From Solenopsis invicta (Eukaryota > Arthropoda > Insecta > Hymenoptera > Formicidae), in assembly GCF_016802725.1 (NCBI RefSeq), contig NC_052667.1, forward strand, positions 23,210,346 through 23,274,345: a stretch of 64,000 nucleotides of DNA. The letters are read 5' to 3'. The notes beneath the pieces are model-generated. The model did not search any database. It saw only the letters and a list, made by a program, of their open reading frames with translations, and was not told where the DNA came from. The stretch's first letter is position 1; the number at the start of each line of letters is the position of its first letter. Below are positions 13,159-25,016 of the stretch, piece by piece. A program made the translations under genes and the position numbers.

Positions 13159-14535
13159 ATGAAAAAAATTGTACGTAAAGGCCCATCTCGGTTAGGTAAT
13201 AAAATCGTATTTAAACTCGTGCTTAACAATCATTACATCAATTTGCTTGTACCTAAATGGATTCACGAAATGCATTTTGTGAAACTTGTGCAACGAATAA
13301 TTTACTTAGAGGTCGACAATAGTGAAGATGAGTCGCGTTAGTTGCAGTCTCGGTGATGTTTCATGTTTAAGATTGTGCTGTTGGGAGTCGTCGCCTGCTC
13401 CTACAGTTCCGATTGGGACTTTGGAAATCATGGCGGTGGCGGGCTTACGTTGGGGGAAATTTCCGTAGACCATCATGACTTGGGAGCTTTTAACCTGGGA
13501 GGAACAGGTTTGAAACATTTATTTTTTATTGCCCATTTAATACTGAATGCGTTTTCTAATACATATACATATATATAAAATTTATATGCGAACGATAACA
13601 TCGTAGCCAGGAATTGATTTATCGCAATAATTATAGCATATGACTGCAGCTCACGTAAGTGTCTTATATATCGACCTAATAAATAAATACTGACAAATGG
13701 TTTTGAATTTTAGAAAGTCATTCCTTAGATTTTTTGGGAGACCATTTGCCAACAAAAGTCAGTGATTGGCATTTGGGGATCGGCGGTCTTCACGGAGCCA
13801 ATGTCATTCCCATTATTAAACATATCGGTAATGCAAAATGCACAAGCTTTATTAATGCATACTTTCACATTTGAATATTATTAGATAAAAGTGTATGGTG
13901 TATTCACTGTGTATGGTGTTTATAAGAAATTGATAATAACGTAAACTGATAGATTAACTTTACTGCAACAAAAAAATTAAAAGTGCACGAAGTGCATCGA
14001 TTGATTCATATAGATTTGATTAATATTTTAATATTACATAATATTAAATAAATGATTAAAATATATGTATAAGAAATTTTGTGTTATTTTATCGCTTTAA
14101 AACTACTAAATTTGTTTTCTTTTTTTTGTCTTATTTTTTATTTCATTGATGATAGGCGTCCCGACGATAAAAAAAGTCCCGATTAGCGTACCACATCCGG
14201 TGGTGGAAACAGTTCCGCAGCCTTATCCCCTTCATGTGCTAGTACCGAAACCCGTACCGTTCGAGGTAAAGCGATAATTGCCTTCATAAAGTCACGTATA
14301 GTTTCCACTCCCTTTGCTGTTGTCTCAAAGCAGCCTCTTGTCTTTACAGGTGGAAAAGCATGTGTTTAAGACCGTCGAGAAGAAGGTGCCGACGCCCGTC
14401 GAGAAAATAATTCCGGTTAAGGTCGAGAAGCCTGTGCCGTTTCACGTGGTGAAGCACGTGCCTGTACCGGTCGAAAAGCCGTTTCCGATCAAAATTCCGA
14501 TCTACAAGACCATCGTGCATACAGTCAAGCATTGA
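13159..14535 (+). CDS. Secreted PVPV-K repeat protein 3 (putative cuticle/matrix protein)
   Basis: Five exons: 13159-13170 (MKKI, then GTACGT), 13372-13507, 13714-13827, 14156-14265, 14350-14535, about 185 residues, phases 0, 1, 1, 0. Exon 2 continues the signal peptide (IVLLGVVACSYSS) into a short Gly/His/Asp-rich stretch. Exon 3 ends in VIPIIKHIG, matching the junction in genes 1 and 2. Exons 4-5 carry the P-V-P-V-x-K repeats (KTVEKKVPTPVEK, EKPVPFHVVKHVPVPVEK) and end HTVKH. The start is uncertain: exon 2 also contains an uninterrupted ATG at 13363 (MFKIVLLGVVAC) that would work without the first intron. I prefer 13159 because TATA distance and the four-codon exon match the sister genes, although its acceptor (TTTAAG) is weak. 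The intron inside the repeat domain (FE then VEK) is absent from genes 1 and 2. Confidence 0.75.
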
Positions 14536-14674
14536 TTTCTCATGTTAAAATGTGTTTTTCTCTATTTGTTGTTGATATATTCTTTTTTACTCCGTATATC
14601 CGGTTGAAGATATGTACAACGGTGCGAGAAGACGAAATGTTTCGCTTCTGTACAGCACTGTAGAACAGTTATTT

Positions 14675-14680
14675 ATTAAA
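14675..14680 (+). terminator. Candidate polyadenylation signal of gene 3 (ATTAAA)
   Basis: ATTAAA variant hexamer 140 bp after the stop, followed by GT-rich sequence (ACGTTTGCACTGATGG). Weak evidence. Confidence 0.3.
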
Positions 14681-14786
14681 ACGTTTGCACTGATGGAATA
14701 GAAAGCTCGTTTTATTCCCTTCTCCCAAAAATTAGTTATTACATATCGCTTATAGATTTTGTATAAAATTATTGTATATACGTAAA

Positions 14787-14973
14787 AAAGACACGATTTT
14801 TGTTAAAATATCTAAAAATTTAGCTAGGTACAAATTTTAAAATAATTTTATTATGTATTCAAAATAATTATGCAGGACTCTTGAGCATAATTATTTTGGA
14901 AATTTAACAAAATTATTTTTAGATCTGTATCTAGATAAATTTTTTAATATTTGAATAAAACTGCTTTCCGTGT
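14787..14973. mobile_element. MITE-like repeat, family A copy 2
   Basis: Starts with AAAAAGACACGATTTTTGTT and ATCTAAAAATTTAGCTAGGTAC. Ends with AACAAAATTATTTTTAGATC, then TGTATCTAGATAAATTTTTT and TTTCCGTGT. The ends are inverted relatives of each other and closely match copy 3 at 25076-25304. Confidence 0.55.
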
Positions 14974-16821
14974 ATTCATAAACTCATCGAGGAAATTTTT
15001 TTTTTTTTACAAAAGTCAAATTTGACAATTATATCTGATATATGGAAATTTTTATATGAAAGGTACTTATTTATTTATTTAGATACATTAAGGTACTCTA
15101 AGAATTCTTTTTGTTTTCTTGCTGAAATTAATCATGCCAAACTTTATGAATGACACAACTGAAGTATGTATAAACCACTCCACTGTACTATCTTCCTCTA
15201 TTTCTCAGAAAGTCTCGTGATATTAATTTTTAAAATTTGCGTCTGCTCTTACATGTTTACCAATGCCGAGCACGTAAATTATGAAAAGAACTTTCGAGGC
15301 AGTGTATATACATATATATATGTATATTAACTCGCCGGATATTAAATTATAAATATGTATAAATTGATAAAAATAAAAACACAATTTGCAAGAGAACTGT
15401 CGTAAATTATGTCTTAACTGAAATTCCAGTCAACTCACATTAGACGTTTCATGAAAAGCGAAATCAACCAGCAAAAAGTGCGAAGCTGCCGTTTAAGTGA
15501 TAACGCCACGGTGGTTCGAGATCCGCCCCATTCGAAATCTCGCGGTAAATTGCAAGATATTAACGTCGACGGTCCAAGTATCGTGCTCGTTATTTTTACG
15601 ACCACGAATAACCAGCTGTGAATTCTCTCGATATCTCTACTATGAAACCATGTTATAAAAACACTAATTTGCTAAATGGTACGCCGCGCTAAATGCTAAC
15701 GAACTCAGTTGCGATCAATGTGGTACGGTAATAAGCGACACACGAAGTTTCACCATTCGAATAGTTCTCGGTTGAACATTGGGTCTACGTGAATGCGTTA
15801 AACACGCGCGGTTCGAAATAGTTGCCTGATTGGTTCCATCTAATGCGAAAATAAAGCGGTACAAGAACTGAAACTCTCGATATTTATTTCTTTTTACGCA
15901 ACGGCCGGCTGTATACCTTGTCGAATCAACGTTTTCCGTTCAGGCAATTCTTAAGTAATTTTTAACGACCGGATACCTCATAAAAGAAGAACTTTTATTC
16001 CTGTAAAAATCTGTTTGTACTCGGAAACGCGAAGTCCGAGTGTAAAGTAGTTAGTGTAAGGTAGTTAAGCCAAGTTAGTTAAGAGTTAATCGGATTTTAA
16101 TGTCTCAGTTACTCGTCGCTACGTCAATAAACGCTCAGTATAATGAAAAAGACAATATTTCGCATGTCGTATCGCATTTCACTTTCCACTTCCTCTTTAT
16201 ATTTCTCTGGTGGTTTTATTTAAATTTATACAATGAATAATTTGGTGCAATAATTTGCGTCGCTGTAAGAGCAAGGCGGAAATAGCAGAGCATCTCGAGC
16301 GCGAACAAAACCAACATGGCAAAAGTGAAATGTAAATTCTGTCTTCCGTTCCTTTAAAATAGCTGAAAGGAAAAGGATCGGCGCCGTAGAGAATAAGTAC
16401 ATATTGATCACGACACATCTCGATAAAGTCTCGCATTCAAAAAATTATGCAACAACAATGTCTCCTTCCTGTACGCACAAAGAAACGCAAAACAACGATC
16501 GGGTGTGCACGGGCGATGGTTTAAAAGTAGCAGCGAAAGGGAAGCCACGATGTAGATTGTTTCTTTCTCCGATTGTGGTGGTGGTCTTGACCGCTGTAAA
16601 AGGAGGAAGAGGCACCAATCTCTCGCGACACGTAATGAAAACCGTCATAACCGCTTTGACATCTGGAAAATACTCGAGACTGTCGCGATACACCATATCA
16701 TGTCATTCCATTTCCGAGTACCGGAGAATCTCAGATTAAGCCGTAATATCCGTATAATAATCGTTAATCCATCTTAACGTTTGTATCTTAATGCAAACGC
16801 TGAGAGGACGCAAAAAGACGC

Positions 16822-17022
16822 TATATAAGCAACGACGATTCCGTCGTTTACTTCACTCCATTTGAACCAATCGTCCCATAAATACAACTTTACGCAAGCA
16901 AGTTACTTTAAAGTGCACCGCGATCGGCCTGTAACATTATAATTGAGTGCGGTTGCTCTATGATGCGGGCAAGAAATCAACTCCCTTCGGTTATGGGAAA
17001 GCCGATCGATCGGCTACATTTG
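16822..17022 (+). promoter_or_regulatory. Candidate TATA promoter and first exon without a recognised gene
   Basis: CTATATAAG at 16821-16829 is followed about 32 bp later by CTTCACTCC, a spacing like that of the array genes. An ATG at 16960 opens a short frame, and a good splice donor (TTTGTAAGA) lies at 17022. I could not link it to a downstream exon of the array type. It may be an unrelated or noncoding transcript, or a relic of a lost array member. Confidence 0.25.
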
Positions 17023-20000
17023 TAAGATACACGTGCGTGCGAGTAAGTTACCTCGGGCATAGAATCAGGAAGGCGCGCTTTAATATACAATCACCAGCGG
17101 GCGGCTCCTCTTTTTGTGGCAGCACGATCGTGTGGTGAATTGTCGGTAGAACAAATCGACTTTGAACTTCGCTTTCGCCTGTAAACCTTTTTTTTCTCTA
17201 CGTTGCGAACTTCCTTTTTCCACGTTATACCGACGGACTCCATTGACTTACGCTCGTTATTTAAATGCATACCGCGCCGAAGAAGAATTACGAATCTATG
17301 GTAATGATCTCTTCTCTCTCTCTCTCTCTCTTCCTGTTTCTTTCTCCACTCCATCATGAGAAATCTTCTGGCACATTACCTCTTCATTTAAAAGGAGTTT
17401 TCATCTTATTTAATTAAAACTCTCTTCGTACATCCGTGTTTCAAATTTTTTCTGTTAAATTATTTGTTATTAGATAATCTTTTGCGTAAATTATATTACA
17501 TGTATAATATCGTATATTATATTTTTGTATACATTTTATTTTTAATTAATTTCAATATTACGATCTACGAGAAATACCTTTTTACGTTGCATAGACTTCA
17601 GGCAGATTTTAGACATTTCAAAAATCTATTGCACTGAATTAAGTTATTATTCTGCTATTTGTTAATTTCGAATTCTCCGTAATAATTTTAGGTGGACTGA
17701 TAGATCAATGTTACATAAACGACCATTACGTAATAATGGTTAGAAAGTTTATTATGTGATAATGATACAAAATGATTTGAGGGATTATTGTTAATATTTG
17801 AAAAGATAGTGAAAAATATAACTCGGACATTGATCGATTTAAATAGCATAATTTCTGTCATGTTTAAAAAGCAGGACTGAATTTATACTTTCTCCAATGC
17901 CAGAGGTTGTAGGTCAGAGCTCGTCCGTTGCGCCATTAGTGCATACCGAAAAAACAATTGAGATCGAACTGGACCGCGGACCTAAACTCCCGTGAGTGAC
18001 AGATCGTGAGTTTCTACGGCTGTAGGTTCGTCCAATTTTCCACGAGAACGAATTAGCGGTATCGCTCTACCGTGGACATTAATTGAGATCGCCCTCGCTT
18101 CGCAGTCGCCTCGCATGGAGTTTCTCCACGCATTAGGAACACATTTCCTTCCGCGGATGATGAATCTGCCGCGTGAATAATTAACCGGGAAATAGACATT
18201 GAAAAGCAACACCGTATAAAAACTGGAACGCAACGATATTATTAATGACTTTTATTAAATGTTTCTGGATGATTATTGAAATTTTCATTTTTTAATTGGA
18301 GATTCTCTTTGCGAAATATTTTACAATTCCGTGCGTTTGAGCGAAGAGATGAACATCGAGAAATACGCGATAAGTCATTGCATAATAATAATAATTAATA
18401 ATTAATTTATTAAAAGATATTTTTTTAAATATAAAAACTTTTATCTTAGAATTTTACACGTTCTGTCTCTCTAGCGTTGATATTTATGTGCGCCTTACGT
18501 CTTGAAAATAAAATATTCATATGCATAAGTTTGTAAATTTATTCAACCTGGATTTGCCGAGAAACTTTTCCTTCAATATTAAAGACATAACAAACTCGAT
18601 TTACTGTTACGGATTTTTATTATTTATGTATTATTAGATGTCGGATATCGTTCAATATTCAGTAATCCATTTTTTTAAATCTGCCTCGCGTCGCCTTTCA
18701 CAGTTCGAATGTCTTTCGATCGGTGTTCCGGCCGGAACCCTTTCACGGGGCGTTGTGTTTCGTACTTTCATTCTGACGTGTATCAAAAAAATGTATCGTC
18801 TGTGTTAACGTCTCTCCGAGCAGGAGTGTGCTTGGCGTTCACTTCCTAGTTGAGTCTAAAAACAACATACAGAGGGAACTACCTCTCTGCGTGACTGCCG
18901 GCAGGTTTGCATTTATGTAAGTGAACGGAAATCAAATTCGTATATCCGCTGAGCGCTCCTTTCTTATGCTTATCGAGTCGAATCAGCGCAGCGAAAAAAA
19001 AATTTCTGCCGAGTCACTCCGATCATTTGTGCCTTGAGAAAATTAATAATTATTCCGAGTAATGACCGAGACATTTCGCCGTTTGCCGCTCGCAAATTTG
19101 GAGCCATTTCATCAGCCAACATAGTCATTTAACATAATTTAATTTGTACATCCCACAGAGCGACGTCGGAATTTCTCAGATTGTACATACATGGTACCTT
19201 CACTTCCGGTAAACGGGACTGTACGCGTTTACATTTGCCTAAAGGTATCTCCGTAATTTTGCTTCCACGGAATATCTTAACGTTCGCTCATCAGTCTGCC
19301 GTAGTCTCTTGAACAATCGAACTAAACCCACGGTAATCATGAAATGCTTACTTAACTTAACGATCAAGTTTCAAGTAATAACTTATTACTACACAGTATC
19401 GAACAATAAAATTAAAATATCTCGAATATTCGTGAGATATCTTACATCTGCAGTCTTGAGAGACATTCTCTGGTTAAATGATTAATATTACGACATTTAA
19501 AATTTTGTCACAAACATTACTGAAATTATCTAATTTTGTTTACGAAAAATGTATTTTGCGAATATAAGAAAATTGAAAAGATGAATTGAAATTTTCAAGA
19601 GAATTAATTTCTATAATTTTATATCAATAATATAATTTAATAAATCACACATTTTCGCTAATATCTCTGTTTTTGTACGATCTGTAAAATAATTTTAGAG
19701 AAGATTTTAGAATTTGAATTTATTAATACAATTATATGTACACCGTATATGTTTTCCTATGTTTATATATTTATTTATTTTATCGCTTTTGTGATGTGAT
19801 CGCGACAAAAAGATTGTCCTCTGTTGCATATTGAACAACAGTGCATCAAATGAACATTGCATGCAAGAAACGGCGCGCACGCATATTCAACTCAATTGCT
19901 GCTAATTTTTCAATACACACACATATGTCTTACTTTGTATCATTTCACATTAACTCATGAGATGTTATCAAATTTAATTATTACATATTATTATTTTCAT

Positions 20001-20717
20001 TATGTTTTTATAAATGTAACAAATTTTTTTTACGTTTCTTTAGTTACAAGTTTAGTTACCAATTTTTCTGTTAACAAAATAAAGCACATTTCTATGCATT
20101 TTTTTCTTTTTATATTATTTGTAAGTGATCGCTACTACAGCTGTCTACCGATATTGTTAATCTATGTTATATGTATATTCAAAAATAAATAAATCTTCAA
20201 AATTTATATATATATTTTTTTACACGACATATAACATTATAAATCGAATTTTATTCTAAATTTTAAGGCAAATTGTAGATCAAACATTTTAGTAGAAGTA
20301 AGCTAATATATTATCTGTATTGAAAGAAAATAAATACAAATGAAAATAATGAACAATTGCATTGGTCTAAGTGCTTCTTTCTTAATTTCGCAAAAAGAAA
20401 GTAGTTTTTTGTAAGATGGCGCAACCAAGTCACCAGTTACTATCATCTACGCTCTACACTTTCTCCGTGTTCTCAATCTTTTATAATATACACACATAAA
20501 TATGATTTTTGTATGTGACGTACGCGATGAATCAATACGTTCGAAGGAAGAAGATAATCTCTCACATGTATATATACAGCAATCCTTTTATATTTATCTT
20601 GCCGGTGGATTGTAGTCCTTTCTGACTGGACGTTTATGTGCAATGCAACGTGATATATCCTAGGATATTGGTACTCTTTCGCAGGATATTAGTGAAAGGT
20701 GGTGGAATCGAAGTCGG

Positions 20718-20752
20718 TATATAAAGTCGGTCTTTGAGGGACATAGTCATTC
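20718..20752 (+). promoter_or_regulatory. Core promoter of gene 4 (TATA plus TCATTC initiator)
   Basis: TATATAAA at 20718-20725 and an initiator match (GTCATTCAA) whose A at 20749 lies 31 bp downstream. The 5' UTR would be about 57 nt before the ATG at 20806. Confidence 0.7.
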
Positions 20753-20805
20753 AACGATTTCTCGTGTCTCGCATCATTACCTAGCCCTATCCAAAACACA
20801 TCAAC

Positions 20806-21917
20806 ATGAATAAAATTGTAAGATTCAGGCATTCTCTTGCATGTCGTGCGATAAATGTGTGTTCAATGTGTTAAACAGTGCTAATTAATCAAAGTGCCCA
20901 TTTTTTAGATTGAATAATAAAATACTTTGCTTATGTATTGTGCAATAATAATATTCTTAATATAGTGTATATATTAGGATTAAAATAATTCTAAAAAATT
21001 TTACATAGTTTTGATCGAAATTCTTATAATAATTTTATAGCGTCTTGTAAATGTATCACGTTTTGATATTAAAAATTTCAAAATATAAAGAAAAGTGTGA
21101 TAAATAATATGAAATTGCAGGTTATCTTGGTAAGTCTTATCTCGTTTGTCAACGTGGTGTTGGCTAGCCATTTTGACGAGGACCACGGTGGTTCGTCGTA
21201 TGAAGAGAAAACAAAAACGGTGGAAGTTCCAATTATTAAGAAATATGGTAAGTTTATTTTCCCAAAAATATTAATTAAAATTTTTCAAGTTTATTAGACC
21301 ATCGCACGGCATTTATTTATTTTTATGGCGGAGAATAGAAGTAAATTCAATATTTTTTTATTTATTGAGACGAATGCTATCATTGTTTAAAAAATTTGTG
21401 ATAGATACGCGAGTAATTGCAATTGCATAATTGCATAATTGCTTTGTTTCAGCTATACCTATTCCGCATCCTGTGCCCGTTGAAGTACCCAAGGAAATTA
21501 AAATACCAGTACCTCAACCTTATAAGGTGCCAATTGAAATTCCTCACCCTTATCCAGTGGAAGTCATTAAACACGTTGAGATACCTATTGAGAAGCCAGA
21601 GCCTGTTGTTGTCGAAAAGCATGTAAGATGACAGAAATATAAACATTTTAAATGCTCTACCCACTTTAATATATATTTATTTTAATAATTTATTTTATCT
21701 TTCACAATTATATTGAAAAATTTCAAATTTTCCACGTCGCGAAACATGCGTTTTATATGTATGTGTAACCATATCTTTTTTATAGGTTCCTTATGTCGTG
21801 GAGAAGCCGTATCCCGTCTACGTGGAAAAAAAATTCCCCGTACCAGTGGCGAAACCATATCCCGTTCATGTTCCAGTCTACAAACACGTGCTTATAACCA
21901 AGGGTAAAAAATGGTAG
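20806..21917 (+). CDS. Secreted PVPV-K repeat protein 4, KKYAIPIPHP subfamily
   Basis: Four exons: 20806-20817 (MNKI, then GTAAGA), 21121-21247, 21453-21622, 21786-21917, about 146 residues, phases 0, 1, 0. The signal peptide is MNKI plus VILVSLISFVNVVLA, cut near LAS-HF. A short acidic/His spacer (HFDEDHGG) leads to KTVEVPIIKKY. The rest is repeat: AIPIPHPVPVEVPKEIKIPV, HPYPVEVIKHVEIPIEKPEP and, after the third intron, VPYVVEKPYPVYVEKKFPVP, ending in ITKGKKW. It aligns end to end with gene 5 and more loosely with genes 1-3. There is no enzymatic motif. The protein is probably an extracellular structural component, inferred from composition and gene architecture. Confidence 0.85.
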
Positions 21918-22280
21918 ACTTCGCGGATATTAAATATCATTTTATAATCGCATTCCATCGTCAACAAATCGTATGGAATAATTCTTCTCGTTTCAACCGG
22001 TTAGATTATGTTTGGCGCAAACTTTTTCGTAATGTTTCGATAACTTTTTTTATTTGAGAAAGAATTCATTTTACAGTAATATGTAGATCTTTTCTTGAGA
22101 TCCTTTATATTGCTGACTGAAATGAAAACGAAATGTTACAGCGTATTTGTTATACAATTTATCGACGCCAGGTTTTAATCTGGCAAATCCTTTTATAGAT
22201 AATTTTGTTACATATCTTTTTTATATTGTTAAGTTTTTATTAATATAAAATGCTTATTATATTTTTTTAATGAATTTGTT

Positions 22281-22286
22281 AATAAA
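22281..22286 (+). terminator. Candidate polyadenylation signal of gene 4
   Basis: AATAAA (GTTAATAAAGTTG) about 365 bp after the stop at 21917, followed by GTTGTCAATC. Confidence 0.4.
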
Positions 22287-22299
22287 GTTGTCAATCTCA

Positions 22300-24890
22300 A
22301 GTTTTCTATTAATTCAAACATTAATTTTGAATTCGAAGGAACAAATTAAATCTGCAACTTTACATCATGTTTTCGTTACTTTAAGAAAGAAACAAGGTAA
22401 GGCGCTTTACTTCAAGCATGAAATTTCAATTTGATTTCCGAGATACAATTTATTTTTGAATAAATTGTTATTATTTATTTCTACGTTATTTACTATTTAT
22501 TATTTCAATAATAAAATATTATTAATACATTATGTATTAACATTGCCTTTTAAAATTGAATAAAACAAGCCACAGTATCGTACTCGCTCTCTTGCTCGAC
22601 ATACAGTAAATTTCCGTGCGAAAGACAAAAAATATGTAATCTACTGTTTCGTTTCCTCGTCTATTGCTTGATCAGGATCGCCTAGAAAGAAACCGGCTTC
22701 AGTAACCGAGAGGGAGGTTTCGCGCGCGATCTCAATTCGCCGTAATGAGCGTGGCGCGCGCGCGAGCGTTCTTACATCGACGTGCGAAACCACTTTTACT
22801 TGGGATGCACTTTCACTGTTCCGCTCGGCGATAGCATCTCGCGCACGATTCAAATCTTCAGATCGGAATCCCGCTACCTCTCGCAGCGCGACCACACCCT
22901 CGGCGCGTTGGTGCCTTTCATAAATCATTATCGCTGCAGGCATCGATCATCCGCGTCGATCCCAGTGCGGCCACGCTGCGAAGCCTTTAGCCTGCGAAGT
23001 TACATTCTGCGATTTGTGGTCACAAATCGCAAAAATATCAAATGTTTTTCTTTCCTTCTTGTTTACAAAAGTACTTTGTTACTGGACGAGTAACAGAGAC
23101 GTTTGTAAGGGAATAAAACGCTTTAAGAGGATCTATCATTGTTGTTACTACTAACAGTCAAAGTTAAAAAAGAACCGTAATTTTTTATCATTATGTGCTT
23201 CTTTAATTAAAGCTTTCGAATGTACACACATGGTCTGTTGCGTATCATAATTTTATGAAATTAAAATTGAATCGAGAGTTTTAATTGAAAAAAGAAAATC
23301 AAACGTTTCTATAAATGGCCCGTGGGAAGAAAGATGTATTCCCACATCGTTCCGTTGGTTGCGTGAACATCGGTATTTCGGTGAATTGCATTCATGCAAT
23401 ATTTATTCACAGATTGTTGAACAAGTAAACTAGACCATGACATTACCACATTTATGTTGATCTTTGTCTCACGCCGGTACACGCAACGCGGCTGCGAACA
23501 TGAAATAGCGGCGCGTCTGAACACCGATTGCGCGCAACAGCAGCAGCTAGCAGAGAGCTACTCTCTCTTCAAATCTGAGAATCACTTTATCACCCGATTC
23601 ATCACGAGAAGAATAACCCGCTGAAAGCGATGGAGACGACAGTAAAAATGATGATGCGTGCGGATTGTCATTATATTATACATTGCGCTTACACTTGCCC
23701 CCTTTTATCTTCCTAGCAGTGAGCATTGAGAACTTGACTGCTGAAGTCATTAGCCTTGACTTTAATTCATGATGATTCTCAATCTAGAAGCTATAATAGT
23801 CAACAAACAGATGGAAAGTTTTGTACTCAATGATCGTAGAATTTTTTTGTCAGTTTCAATAACGATCGCTCTCTCTCTCTTTATTGTACCTGCAAGTTTT
23901 GCTTAATTTCATTCAAAGTAAAAGAAAACAATCTTTTCTCAAATTTTATTATGGACATTTTCTAAATTCAAATTGCACTGATTGTAAGGATTAACAATAA
24001 TAACTTTAGCAACAAGTAACTAAAAATTGCTACAGTTATAATTTTATAATACCTATTATATGAAAGAGAAATAAATAGGAATTAAATTGTGTAATTCTTT
24101 CCGTGGAAAACAATGCGATGAACTCTTCTAAATTATTGGTAGATACATGTTATCTAATTTGTTAACAAAATTACATTTATTAGATTTACATACATTTAGG
24201 ATAAATTAAGAAAGATAAAAAGTTACAATTAAATAATATTATTTTAAATATCTTAATCTTATCTTAATCTATCTTAAATAATAATAATTTTATTAAAAAT
24301 TAAAATAATTGTATGATACGTTGTCGACAAAATCGATTTCAGTTTTATGGCTAGAAATATGCAGGCAGTTTGACTTATTTCACGTATATATATATATATA
24401 TTTTATTGTACAATACAATCTCATTTATACTGGTGTACGAACAATTGCATGTGTACGTTAATTAACAATAGCTTTGGAAGACTTCCTCCATTAAATTTCA
24501 AGATTAGAGGGAACGGTGTTAATTAGAAAGGATTACTACTTCGTCGTATCTTTATGTTCTACGGTGGGTGCCACTGTCAGGACACGTTCGTATGCAAGTA
24601 TAATAGTCTTGAGCATGACGAGATAATTAATACACGAACGATTGGCTTGTTACCTACCCAGAAATCCTGACTACGAGTATACCGCAAATTATCTAGCCAA
24701 TAGAGATTTTTGATAATTTACTTCGCGCATACCAAAGTTGGTGAACGTCAGGAAGATTGGGGTCGGGATCACACTCTCGTCGTCTATCGTTATATCCGTG
24801 CAGACAGATGCAACTGGCATTTGCACGTGCAAGCGTATACCTGAATACAGCGAACAGCTAGAGTCAACGTAATGAGGAGAAGGGAGAAAG
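22300..24890. other. Intergenic sequence between genes 4 and 5
   Basis: Contains a CpG-rich patch at about 22640-23000 and another at 23460-23540, with AT-rich sequence elsewhere and a short TATATATATATA run near 24390. No supported gene. Confidence 0.5.
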
Positions 24891-24899
24891 TAGTGCTAG

Positions 24900-24940
24900 T
24901 ATATAAAGTTGGCCGTGACTTTGAAAGCATCGTAGAATCT
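24900..24940 (+). promoter_or_regulatory. Core promoter of gene 5 (TATA box)
   Basis: TATATAAAG at 24900-24908, 117 bp upstream of the ATG at 25017. A start near 24928-24932 (GCATCGTAG) is expected from spacing; the initiator is not a strong match. Confidence 0.6.
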
Positions 24941-25016
24941 GTTGCGCGTTCTATGAACAAGTATCGCAGAACCAATTGTCTTGATCAGTGTCTTCGTTGC
25001 ACGATTTCGCAAAATT

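Larger units (their letters stand above)
14700..20700. other. Long intergenic interval between genes 3 and 4
   Basis: About 6 kb without a supported gene. It holds family A copy 2 (14787-14973), a candidate promoter without a recognised gene (16822), a CT-rich run at about 17310-17332, and moderately CpG-rich stretches at 15470-15800, 16400-17100 and 18640-19080. Short open frames in these stretches lack signal peptides or known motifs. Confidence 0.5.

Noticed and set aside
15505..15530. GGTTCGAGATCC, resembling a tRNA T-loop
   Set aside because: No matching A-box, anticodon arm or acceptor stem can be drawn around it.
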